Shown: one piece after another, positions 1 through 10,435 of the stretch | Layout: each line of letters begins with the position of its first letter | Position numbering within the stretch: position 1 is the first letter of the stretch | NCBI GenBank assembly: GCA_020747065.1 | Contig: JAGMVK010000006.1 | Coordinates: 186,001 to 250,000 of the forward strand | Length of the DNA stretch: 64,000 bases | Origin: Cadophora sp. MPI-SDFR-AT-0126 | Lineage: Eukaryota > Ascomycota > Leotiomycetes > Helotiales > Ploettnerulaceae | Direction: 5' to 3' | Position numbers and translations under genes: made by a program | Notes under the pieces: generated by a model | What the model saw: only the letters and a program-made list of their open reading frames with translations | Databases searched by the model: none | What the model was told of the DNA's origin: nothing

Positions 1-1575
1 TACTACATGTCCGCGGTGCGCGGATTCGTCGCTCTTTAACCCCACCTGTAAACTGACCCGTAGGCTCTGTATTCGCAATTACAGATCGATTTAAGCCCTC
101 CTGAACTGTTAAAACACCCCCCGTAGCAATATACGACCTCCGTATAGCTCTCTTCTTCTTTTGGCGTTCATTTGCAGCCCGTAACTTCTTGTTTTCGTCC
201 GCGAGAAGGACCGCAGAGTGCATAGCTATTTAGTAACCTTTGACTAATTGTTGAATTGCACGGTCCGTAGGGCTAGAAGAACCAGCTGTACGACGTTGTA
301 CGAAGTCTCCGATTGCCTTAGCTTGTAATTCCAACTCCTATATATTATGTGGCGTCTCTGGGACCTAAGGCGCTTGTTCGGTCGCGGGAGGAGGAGGAGG
401 GGTAGGCGTCCGTAATTAAGTATTGAGCTTCGAGAGGACACGTTCAGGGTCGTACGGGACCAATCCAGTAGCTGCGAACCCGCTACGGACCGTATTTGAA
501 GTTATAGACTCTATACGGGCCGTAAGATAAGCTAAAAGGAAGTCAGACTTGTTAATATAGCTAACCCCGGCCCGTATTAAGTCTTCAACTTGTCGTCCGT
601 ATAAACGCTTAAGGACCGCAAAACAGCTAACGTTAAGAGGCTGAAGTAAATGCGACGAATGCGGTGGCATACACAGAGTAATAATACAGTGGTCTTTATA
701 AAACAAGTCGAATTCAGGCGTTACGTAGCTTCCGTGTCCGTTAAGAATCAAAAGCCGATATACACCCTTCGTACGATCCTTTATATGCGGATGAAACACG
801 TCCGTAAGCTAAGTTAGGCCTAATTAATCAGTCGTCTAGCTATTATCACTAACTGCAATTATCTAATCGGATAGTAAAGAGTCGAGATACTAAGAAGAGA
901 TATGAGTTTTACCTTTAAGTATAATTATCGAGGGAAGCGACTAACCGCTCGAATTAATACACTCAATAGCCGTAACCTATTCGCGGTTCCCAGGTTAAAT
1001 CGTAACGGGCCGTAAAGCTCGTTCAGAAGCCGTAACAACCTTTGCAGTTGAGATTACGCCTATTTGAAAGCTTATCTTATTAAAGTTGTAAATATCCTCG
1101 TCTTAAATCCTATATTTTGCGATTGTATTTTGTTCGAGTCGGAACTAGTCTCGAATAACCGTAGGATCTTCGCAGATAGTACGTTTGTAATCGTATTTCC
1201 GGTTATATCGGGTCCGTAAAGAGTCGTGGCGTTGGACGAAGTTATATAGCTACCGAACTCTAATCGTACGCGTAGAAGACGCGTCCGTACCGGTTCGTTT
1301 TTAGAGAAGTAATATAGCTATAACTCGAATTGAAGCCGTACGGACTAGTAAACCTCGTTCGTCTATAGATAAAATCCAATTAACGAGCGTTAATTCCTCC
1401 ATAGCTGTGAGTTTATAGTTTATAGACCGATATTCTTATCGAGAGGGGCGTCCTTGAAAACGCGTTTAAAATATCGATTTTAGTACGTCGTACGAAGTAG
1501 CTGCGCCTCGTTAACTTATAAAATAGCCAGATTTATACGAATTGATCGTAAGAGCTATTCGCCCTTCCTTAGAAG
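1..1575 (-). pseudogene. RIP-degraded pogo/Fot-type transposase (left part off-window)
   Basis: Reading the minus strand from about 1575 leftwards gives a degenerate DDE_1 (pogo/Fot1, Tc1-mariner superfamily) transposase: an N-terminal HTH region, the DDE core, then a Pro-rich tail reaching base 1. The longest open piece (416-799) holds the end of the catalytic core, including PPHSSHLLQPLNV and GFAATGLVPYDPERV. In the intact family the second and third acidic residues sit in LDGHGS and LQPLDV; here both read Asn (LNGHGS, LQPLNV). Many in-frame TAG/TAA codons interrupt the rest, for example just after VLSKLNT. CA and TG are depleted and TA enriched, as expected of RIP. The element cannot encode an active enzyme. 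The start near 1575 is approximate and the terminal repeats were not identified. Confidence 0.85.
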
Positions 1576-1954
1576 CAAATTGAGCCTTAGTTCGTTGAGA
1601 CATGACTGGTTGAAGAAGGTAAAAGTAGTGGTTTTGGTGGGGCGTGGCCACCTTACATGCACGGCCAGCTTACTTATCAAGTACGTTATGTCGAAGCTTC
1701 TTGAATTACCTAATCACGCCTTAATTTTCACTAGATCCCCGCGTATCGTGGTGGATGTGTCCAGCCGAGCGAGACCAACTCTTTCTTCCTTCTTTCTATT
1801 TTTCCGCGACACATTTGTTCCGTTTAACAATATTCATGATGTACGAATGAACTAAAAGGAACTTGTATATGGTTATTCACTAGCTTCATCATCACAGTTT
1901 TTTATTCTTATTTATGTTTTTTGTTGCAGACGCTGATGAAGCTCCCCCACCAGT
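1576..1954. other. Intergenic: upstream region of the GT69 gene
   Basis: No convincing gene. A 91-codon open frame at 1580-1855 has no recognisable family and lies on the edge of the dead transposon. A 3'-splice-like tract ends at 1930, and an in-frame TGA precedes the ATG at 1955, so this is probably promoter and 5' UTR. Confidence 0.5.
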
Positions 1955-3484
1955 ATGAGCAGCCCAGTCCTCGCCCATGCTTATGACCGAGTTCCACAGT
2001 CCGACACTCGGTTTGACAAACACTTTCACCGTTATCAACGAGCGAGTTACTTGCTTGCCTTCAGCCTACGGCGGTGCCTCCAGCTGTTGAAGAAGCCTGT
2101 CCCCGCTATCATCGTCGTGCTCGCGCTGCAAGTTGCGTTCAACTCGTACTCAAATCCGGCCCCGTTCACTATCCCCCCAGAAAATGTCTTTATCGCGGCT
2201 AATATCGTTGATGGTCAGCTCGTTCATGGTGACTGGGGGACTAGTCTGATCGAGACATGCAAATTATTAGGTCCAGAGCGAACATATGTGTCAGTGTATG
2301 GCGGCCCGTTGACGGCCATGCGAGATCTAGAAACGAAGCTCAGTGCGGCGGGTTGCGATAATACGATCGTAGCAGAGGAGATGGATCCAATTGACTGGAG
2401 CTCGTTATACCGAGTAGAAGTCGCCCCAGGAGAATATCGAGTCAAGCGGATTTCCTACCTAGCTGCCATTCGCAATCGAGCTCTAGAACCACTTGACGGG
2501 TTGTCGAAGCGGTTCGATAAGATCCTCTTCCTCAACGATGTGTTCTTCCAATCGTCCGATGCAGCGAGGTTGCTCTTCGCTACCAACGTCAGGCATGACG
2601 GCAAGATGGGATATAAGGCGGCATGCGCGGTCGACTTTCACCACAGCTGGAAATTCTACGATACGTTTGCATTGAGGTCGTCTGATGGCTACTACCCAGG
2701 TGTGCGAATCTATCCGTGGTTCGCAAGTAAGGGCGACGGCATCAGTCGACGTGACGTCTTGAGCAACACCGACTCCGTCCGGGTCAAGAGCTGCTGGGGA
2801 GGTATGGTCGCCTTTGATGCGAAATACTTCCAAGCGGCCGCTGGTCAGCACAATACCACCATTGGCACAACCCCCATCAGATTCCGTTCCGAGCACGAAC
2901 CCTTTTGGGACAGCAGCGAATGCTGTCTCGTACACTCCGACCTCCAGGCGATTCCCAATGATGCCGAGAGCGTGACCGATGGCAGCACTGGCATCTACAT
3001 GAACCCATTCGTCAGGGTAACGTACAAAGCGAGTACCTACCGCTGGCTACCTCTGGTCCGCCGCTTCGAGCGCCTCTTTATTGTCCCCAACGCCCTCATC
3101 AACTACCTCACTCACATGCCTGAATATAACCCGCGTCGCGACGAGATTCCCCAGTCAACAGTGTTCGACTGGATCTGGGTCTACGATGACACTACCCCGC
3201 CGTCTTCCTCTTCTGCAATACCCGTGCGGCAGAAACGGAGATACCACTTCAACTTGGAACACGAGACGGGCCAACCGACAGCCAGAGGTACCACCCAAGC
3301 CCAGTACCACTCACTGTGGATGGCGAAGGGTTACTTACAGCGTGGTAACCGTACAGCGACGCGTGACGGCTTCTGCAGTACGCGACAGTTGCTGGTGATA
3401 AATGAGGGCGCCCTGATGTCTCCGAACACAGGCACGAATTGGGAAGAAGTAGCGATCCCTCCTTGGCCTAAAACTGATTCGTGA
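1955..3484 (+). CDS. GT69 alpha-1,3-mannosyltransferase (CMT1/CAP59-like)
   Basis: Single-exon 509-aa protein. A short basic cytosolic N-terminus is followed by one hydrophobic anchor (about residues 48-65, PVPAIIVVLALQVAF), then a lumenal catalytic domain: the type II topology of Golgi glycosyltransferases. The core carries the CMT1/CAP59 family landmarks, notably KILFLNDVFF around residue 190, SCWGGMVAFDA, and SSECCLVHSDL followed by IYMNPFVRVTY. Family members transfer mannose from GDP-mannose onto capsule or cell-wall glycans; the acceptor here is unknown. The ATG at 1955 has an in-frame stop shortly upstream. It converges on the OCH1-like mannosyltransferase with a 188-bp gap, suggesting a linked glycan-modification pair. 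Length fits the family. Confidence 0.85.
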   Translation: MSSPVLAHAYDRVPQSDTRFDKHFHRYQRASYLLAFSLRRCLQLLKKPVPAIIVVLALQVAFNSYSNPAPFTIPPENVFIAANIVDGQLVHGDWGTSLIETCKLLGPERTYVSVYGGPLTAMRDLETKLSAAGCDNTIVAEEMDPIDWSSLYRVEVAPGEYRVKRISYLAAIRNRALEPLDGLSKRFDKILFLNDVFFQSSDAARLLFATNVRHDGKMGYKAACAVDFHHSWKFYDTFALRSSDGYYPGVRIYPWFASKGDGISRRDVLSNTDSVRVKSCWGGMVAFDAKYFQAAAGQHNTTIGTTPIRFRSEHEPFWDSSECCLVHSDLQAIPNDAESVTDGSTGIYMNPFVRVTYKASTYRWLPLVRRFERLFIVPNALINYLTHMPEYNPRRDEIPQSTVFDWIWVYDDTTPPSSSSAIPVRQKRRYHFNLEHETGQPTARGTTQAQYHSLWMAKGYLQRGNRTATRDGFCSTRQLLVINEGALMSPNTGTNWEEVAIPPWPKTDS

Positions 3485-3672
3485 TTGACTGATAGATAGA
3501 GACACTATGTCGATAAATGAATACGCGATTTACAGTGGAAAGGCCGACTAGTTGCTTCTGTTTAAAATCATATCAAATTTTACACCTTTGAAAGTAGAAC
3601 TTCACTTTTGAAAGGCGTAGCCTAGATAGATTCGGTGCGAAGTCTTGCTCTATAATGTATACTTTAATTTTA

Positions 3673-5230
3673 TCATTGAGGAACCGGTGACCAATCCCTA
3701 CATAAGCCAAACATTGTTCTACAGAATTTTCCAAACTCCACTTTTAGATTAATCTTTTTCCAACTCCCCTGGCCACCATGCCAAACGCGGGCGTCAGGAT
3801 CTGTAACGGATTTTGAACCCATGTTACCGAATCTTCCTCTTCCTGGGCTGTTCCACATCCAAATCAGCAATTTTAACAAAAGAACGAAGAGACAAAAGAG
3901 GGAAGATGTGGCAGAAATAAGGAGGGGCAACACCTAAACGCTGTGATGGGCAAGATCACAGTATCCCCCACCACCTTGCTCCGCCCTCCGTCTTTCAGCC
4001 CGGAGAGGGCGTCCCACCTCAAGCCAGCCTTCCCTTGCAACCATTCCATAGCCGCAGCAGTGATTGCCTCTGGACCTGCAAGCTTCAGTGGATCCTCTTT
4101 TTTGAGCTCTCCAGCCCTCGCAGCAGCAGTGACGTTCCCGCCATAGGGTTTCGCCAGCTGATTTACCCGCTGCGTAAACGCCGAGATCACACGGTCGAGG
4201 ATGGGATGACGCGGCGCCGAGGCAAAGGCCCACTGCGTCAGTTGGACGTGGTATTTGTAACCCATGCGCCAATATGCGTCGGAGTTTGGGTCATTGTCGC
4301 CTTCGATACCGAGGAGGAGCTGTATCGGATGGCTTACAGACGGCGAGCTGTTGCTAGTTGTGCTGTAAGTTTTGTCCGTTTCTGAGTCCTTCCAGGGCGA
4401 GATATCGGTCTCGTTTAGCCATGAGACTGGGGAGCGCAGGGGTACGGTATCAATGTCTTCGTACTATCATGTTGATTAGCATGACCCTACGAACCAAATT
4501 CGTTTCATTCCTCCTGGACATCTTGGTAAACACGTACGATTCCGCCAATTGAATTCAACACCACTACCCTGAACACATCGGACTTCTCAGCCTGCAATGG
4601 TAATACATCAACGATGTCCACAATCTGTGGTTCCGACTCGGCAATCAGTTGTTTATACCCCTTATCCAGCCATAGAAAATACGCCATGCTAGCATTTCCG
4701 CCGACTGTTGCATAGCCAAGCCATTTCTCCACGCCGTGCGCCAGACCTTGTGGCCATCTATCGACCTTTGTGTCTTTCCAAGTCTGATGGACGATGAGGG
4801 GGATTGAGGAGTACGGGATTGTGCGGGAGGAGGCCATGGCTAGGCTGTATGCTAGGTGAGCTGCCTCGACGATCGTGGTCGGAAGAGGATCCGTCGGCCT
4901 CGGCCAATCTGGGGGAATATACCAGACTAAAGAGTGCACTTGTTAGCCAAGGAACAGATATTACCTCTTGAGTCCGGGCTGAAAGGTCAAGGTGGAATGA
5001 AATCACATACTACCTCCCTGCTCGCTTGGCAGATGGACATGCTTCCAAGCTAGAGGATATTTTCCTCGATAGTAGTCTGCATTCTGTTTCCCTTTTACAG
5101 ACTTCGGCGTGTTTCTTGGCCAAAGGTAGAATACCAAGACCAAGAGAAGGACGGCAAGCAACTGATGTCGTCGATAGGCGAGAGATCGAAGATTGCATCT
5201 GTAGAGCATGGTAAGAAAAGAAGTGGTCAA
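3673..5230 (-). CDS. OCH1-like GT32 alpha-1,6-mannosyltransferase
   Basis: Four exons (5014-5230, 4538-4926, 3934-4463, 3673-3847) join in frame to 436 aa. Inferred introns: 4927-5013, 4464-4537 and 3848-3933, all GT-AG. The N-terminus has a signal anchor (about residues 23-38, HQLLAVLLLVLVFYLW). The GT32 landmarks are in order: PLIVHQTWKD, SDVFRVVVLNSIGG, then GGIYEDIDT across intron 2, which supplies the metal-binding DxD (DID), followed by LLGIEGDNDPN, QWAFASAPRHP and the C-terminal GNMGSKSVTDPDA. OCH1-family enzymes start or elongate N-glycan outer chains, or mannosylate other Golgi acceptors, using GDP-mannose. Which acceptor applies here cannot be read from sequence. Tail-to-tail with the GT69 gene. 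Confidence 0.85.
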
Positions 5231-7271
5231 AGCAGTGCGAAAGAGATCAGGAGAAGGAGCGTGTGCTTGCTCTTAGTTTATTGGTCCAACTTCATTGGAC
5301 TATGCCTTACACATTCCCTAGTCTCTAAACAAGTGACATTATCCCGTAAGTTTCCTGGCTGGTATCAAGCAATACGAATGGGCTGCTAGTGGCTGAGGCT
5401 GCATAGCATCAGGGGTTGGCATGTCACTCCTGGATCTAGCTTAGTGTCGGACAGGCTTAGTAACTTACTAAAACGAGGGGAATCCGTTATTTCCACGCTC
5501 TAACTTCTCGCCGTTCTCCCAGGGGATGTAGTTGGTCAGTAAGCGAGCCTCGATCGGAGGAAGGGTTCGCGTTTAATCGATCTCGTGATCGTGTCACGAC
5601 CATGGCTTGTTTTAAGTAAGAATTCCTTTTAATTCTTGGGACTCTCGGAATTAGAAGGAACAATATCAATAATTGCTTTTGAGATTACTTTCGATGAGAA
5701 AATTGATCTTGCAAAGCGAATCAATACACGTAAAATGATGCAGAGGCCGCTGAATCATGTGTTGTGGATTCATCTCGACAAGTTGTGTGTTGTACGGTTC
5801 AGTAACAATCATGTTCAACCGGGGGAACTATCGTGGAATGCTGTCTAAAGCTTCCAAGAACTGGTATGACTGTGGGACATATTCGAATGTCTGTCGAGGA
5901 AAGGGAATACTACGGAAATAAAGAGACAAGAATTGGTCACTGTTTGCTGTGCAACAGGTTACAACGGTCCTAGCATTCCGAGCAATTTAATTCCTACGAA
6001 ACAGATCAACAGAGGTGATACAGACAACCCAAATTGGGTCGCCGTGAACATAACACTTGCAGAATTTTCCACTGTGAGTATTTTTCCGATAAAAAGGGAA
6101 AGCGAAATATCGGAGCTGGTTGCATAGGGTCATATTGTGGGCACGCTATGGAACATTTGCGATCGTAAAGAAAGATGGATACTTTTTGGATGAATTTGGT
6201 CGGGCACAGGGCTAACATTGAGCGAAGACTTCTTCGGAACTCGAGCCTACGTTTGAACGTAGCGCTACCAACTCTGACTAGTTTTATTTTGCTTTCGAGT
6301 GGGGTTACGATGCTTCCGAAAACAAGATGTTTAATAGCAATTGAGTCTTTTATTCTTGTCTGTGTTGCGAAAGGGACCCTCTGCTATTTGTACCACGTTA
6401 CAAAAAGGTAACATGTGGCTGACAAGGCTGGACAGGCCTCGGTCTCGACCTCATAACTTGCTCGTTCCTGTCGGTTTTCGCCTCCCTCCTCCTTCCTAAA
6501 CATCATTTCGTAGGCTTTGCTCACTTATAACCATCAACATCGATCACAGAAACTCCACCAAAGTATATCAAGTACAAAGTCTAAGAACTGCACTGCTACT
6601 TTTATAGTCGAGGACATAATGATATCGGAAGTTGTGGCAAGGTTGGTAAAGTCCCGATAAGGATGCTGTGCTATCCTTTCTGACGTGTCCACCGCAACCG
6701 GCGGTTAACATCTTGATCGAAATCCAACGCCCGGACTGAGCGGACGCAATAAGGCACTGTAAAGACAAGTATCATCACCCCATATGAGCTTTTAAGCCCG
6801 GCAAGTCCTGGTTCGTGTGTCGTATTTGGAACGACAATGGGTTTCGACTCAGCTGCAGCCCGGTAGCTGGGTAAAGTGCTCCTCAGCTGACACTTGCCTT
6901 CCACCTCATTGGCATGGCTTGCAGTAGCTCGGTACAGTTTCATCGTGACTCGCCATGCTGGCCTGAACCATATCATGTCATAGTGGGCTCGGCTGATTTT
7001 CGATCGTTGGGTGTGTTGTGCATCCCCATTTCCATCGGACGTCGCTGTTCAACATTGTTACCTCACTCAGGCAGCTACGTAAGTTACTGCTTGGCAGAAT
7101 CTCCGCTATGCACTTGAAATGAAATTTTTTTGCCAGTCTTCTAATCACGTTCACAAGACGACAAATTACTATTACTTGCACAACTTGTTCCCATGTCTCA
7201 CCTCGACTTTGCTGAATTCGTCGCTCTCCGTTCCTCGTCAACAATCAAGTGCTCGCTACATCCGACTGATA
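5231..7271. other. Intergenic, about 2 kb, divergent promoters
   Basis: Only short unconvincing open frames on both strands, with no domain motif or splice-joined frame that I could follow. It separates the divergent GT32 (leftward) and LRAT-like (rightward) genes and presumably holds both promoters. Confidence 0.5.
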
Positions 7272-8109
7272 ATGTCGTCGGCAAGTACGAGGTGGGAGTC
7301 CGGTTCGAGCCTTTAGAGTCGGACTCCTCGATTAGTAACGGACGGAAACGTCAGACTCAGATATCAAGAAGAAGCACTGGGCACTGGTGTTTACTCCGGC
7401 TTTCAACTTCGAGGTCACTAAGAGACCTGCGTTTCGTCTCGATCTTTTGCCCTGCACTGACAAGAAGCCACGGTATGTGGCCACACATATTGACGAGCGT
7501 CTCGAGAGGCACCATATTGGATACTGGACGGGCTGCTTCCACGATGTCAAAGAGATCATGGATGAGCATGCCGTTCGCCTTGGCTCCTATGATTACTCGC
7601 CATGTTTCAACAATTGTCAACACTGGGCAGCGACCATGTTAGTGCTTCTTGACGACCAGGCGGGTGCACGATCAGGCCGATTTTTTGAGGTTTCGAACAG
7701 CGGCATGCACAAAAAAGTCGAGTCCGCGCTCTCTACATCGGGAGACTTCCTTCATCACAAAGCGAACCCGTTCTTCAGGGGCGCAGCTGCGACTGGATTT
7801 GCCGTCACAGGAGGAGTAGCTGGAGCATTAGGAGTGACAGCCACGGCGAGTGTCGCAACGACAGCAACTGTGACGATCCCAGCTGCTGGCATAGCTGGCT
7901 TCTTTGGCGCTACAGTCACAGAAACGATTTTCCTTGGGACGACAGCCGCTGCGGGTCCGGTTGTAGCCTGCCTTGCATGTGTAGCCGCTCCACTACTAGG
8001 AGGAGCTGCTATTTTCGGGGGAATCGTATTGGCAGCTGAGATGGCAGAGTGGAATGCCAAGACCAAGTTCAAAGATACGAGAAGAGCCAGTTTGAGATTT
8101 CTATTATAA
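7272..8109 (+). CDS. LRAT/NlpC-P60-like cysteine protein with Gly/Ala-rich hydrophobic tail
   Basis: The best model has a 13-nt first exon (7272-7284), a 70-nt intron (7285-7354) and exon 2 (7355-8109), giving 255 aa. Other upstream frames hit stops or do not match in phase. Near the N-terminus KKKHWALVF supplies a His, and near residue 100 CFNNCQHWAATM supplies a Cys. The order His then Cys, with an NCxHW context, resembles the permuted NlpC/P60 papain-like fold of LRAT-type acyltransferases. From about residue 145 to 240 the protein is dominated by Ala, Gly, Thr and Val in long uncharged stretches, possibly several membrane helices or a glycine-zipper-like segment. Family assignment is by motif only. 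It could act on lipids or thioesters at membranes; no function is established. Confidence 0.5.
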
Positions 8110-8795
8110 CGAAAACTGGGGTAGTTTGCCAAGGTTTCATGGACATAGTCAGTACTTAATCACTACCTAATTGCTCATTATACAAACATTGCTGGTGTCT
8201 GCCTTCCATTTATGTATCAAGGATCGATCATGAGCATAACCTGTATCAATTTCTGTAGTCCAGATGCGCCATTCGCAGGCAGGGCTGTATGCTTGCCCAA
8301 CAGACATGCCGACACTCGTTCAGTGCCCTGCCCAGTGCCCTGCCCATTCCTCGAGTACCTCCAATTATGTTGCTCTTGCCTATTAAAAGCCGACTCAGCG
8401 CTCGCTCTGGACTTCAGCGAGGGCCTAGAGGACTCACGTCGATAACAGCTTGTCCATCACTTTCATTGGAGGCAAGCCTTCGTCCTGATGTTCTTCATCA
8501 ATAGTAGTGTACAATAATTCAGCGGAGGTTCAAGTCGATCGAAAGGTCAAATACCTGTAATTTGGCTCCCCAACCAGGGACAGACATTAGTAAGGGTAGA
8601 GAGTCTTACAGATGTATTTTATAAGGAATGACTACACTTTTGCAACTACAAGCTTCTGAGATGATCCAGTGCGCTCTGAATTTAGTGATGGATTCCCAGA
8701 TCGAGGACTAAGTCGAGTAGTGGGGGGAAAGACAGTCTTGCGGCCTGCTAGAACTTCCAAACTCGATCATTCGATCGCAGAGCTCTTTCGATTTA
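8110..8795. other. Intergenic, no gene seen
   Basis: Downstream region of the LRAT-like gene. Short overlapping open frames at 8212-8504 lack motifs. Nothing else recognised up to the MITE. Confidence 0.5.
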
Positions 8796-9594
8796 ACGTC
8801 TAACACCCCCTTTCCGACCACCCCCACATTCCGGCCATCCTTTTACACCAAAACTCACTAACTTTAGTAACTAATATTTTTGATATTTATTAATAAAATA
8901 AGCTAAAATTAAGGATTTAGATTATTTTTTATACGTTCTTTTATATAACTACTCTTTATGTATTTTATATTACGTAATATTATAAACTAAGTATTTAAAG
9001 TCTCAAAAATTTCTCGCTAACAAATTTGGTGTAAAATCGATTTTTTTAAATTTTTTAATAACTTTAGCAATTATTATTAGAAATAGCTAAAATTCGAATA
9101 TGATATATATTATATATATAATATTAAGTTTTATAAGTTTAAAAGTATTTAGATTAGTAATTATTAAAAAATTAAGTAATAACTAAATTTTTATGTAAGA
9201 TTTTATATTTTACTTAATAATTAAATAATTACTAATATAAATACTTTTAAAATTTTAATACTTTAATAATATATATATAATATACCTATATATTAAGTTT
9301 TAGCTCTTTAGAATAATAATTACTAAAGTTATTAAAAAAATTAAAAAAATCGATTTTACACCAAATTTGTTAGCGAGAAATTTTTAAGACTTCAAATACT
9401 TATCTTATAATATTACGTAATATAAAATAAATAAAATTTTGGAATTATAAAGCCCGTGTGATAAATAATCCAGTTTTTTAATTTTAGGGTTTTTTATTAA
9501 TAAATAATCTAATTATTAAATATTAGAAATAGTGAGTTTTGGTGTAAAAGGGTGGCCGGAATGTGGGGGTGGTCGGAAAGGGGGTGTTAGACGT
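8796..9594. mobile_element. Foldback MITE with TA target duplication
   Basis: The ends 8796-8860 and 9530-9594 are 65-bp inverted repeats differing at one base, beginning ACGTCTAACACCCCCTTTCC. Both are flanked by TA (8794-8795 and 9595-9596), the Tc1/mariner/pogo target. Inside, a second inverted repeat of about 95 bp (about 8998-9092 against about 9298-9392) shares TCTCGCTAACAAATTTGG, and the AT-rich sequence between also pairs. The whole 799 bp is therefore close to one long palindrome centred near 9195. No coding capacity; a non-autonomous element. Confidence 0.85.
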
Positions 9595-9596
9595 TA

Positions 9597-10435
9597 GTAT
9601 CTCATAAAGCTCTTCTGAGTGTATTTACTATGCATCCTGGGGTGGAAGCCAGTAAAATGTCTTCTGAAAGAATATTCGACAGGCGACTAGTATATTTCGT
9701 CCCACCCAAGCTAATCTGACGTTTGCTCCATTTTTCTTTCAAACCTAAAGGATTCCTTTGATATGAAATACAGCCATGCTTGGGTTCCACTTGAGTCTCC
9801 TGAGACGATATCGAATATAGCCTGGCGGATTGCTCCATCCTGAGCTTTCCCATTTGATCTCCGCCCCACTTTGATTGAATTGCTGGTCTCGGACTCACGA
9901 TACGAAATTTTTATTAGTTTCATTCCTAATATTTTTCTTCTTCCGTCGCTTGTTCAGATTTAGGCTAAGGACGTAGATGGGGGTTGGTGCGGGAGATGCG
10001 GAACGAGATGCAGCAGCTCTACTGTACGCAAGGGAGCCGACGACTAGGTTGTAGATAAGATGGCCTATCAACAGAAACCTTATACACGAGTGGAACATGG
10101 TGATCTATCTCCTTTCGATGGAATGCTGATTGGCCCGCATAGAACGATTGCTAGTCTGCAGACCACAGCAGAATTTGTGCTCCACTGCCGGGACCCCGCA
10201 CTATCCCAGCATGCCGAAAGAAGAAGGTGTGTTTCCCCAGAGTGCGATCGGCCTCGAGCAATGCTTGAGTTCAGTAAGCATCACAAGCCTGCTAGTAGAC
10301 CAGAGTTGTTGTGAGGGGTCCCGGTGGGGGCTGATCCCTATCCGTAAGTTTTGATCGTGATCGATAAAAGACAGAGTCCCCCCGATCGATAATTTGAGCA
10401 AAAATGCAAAGTACCCGAAGTCTGTGTCATGCAAG
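9597..10435. other. Intergenic, upstream of GH127 gene
   Basis: Short open frames on both strands (for example 9602-9898 minus and 10060-10314 plus) show no family resemblance. Probably the GH127 promoter region. Confidence 0.45.

Noticed and set aside
1580..1855. 91-aa plus-strand ORF next to the dead transposon
   Set aside because: No motif, no splice-joined extension, and composition unlike the neighbouring genes.
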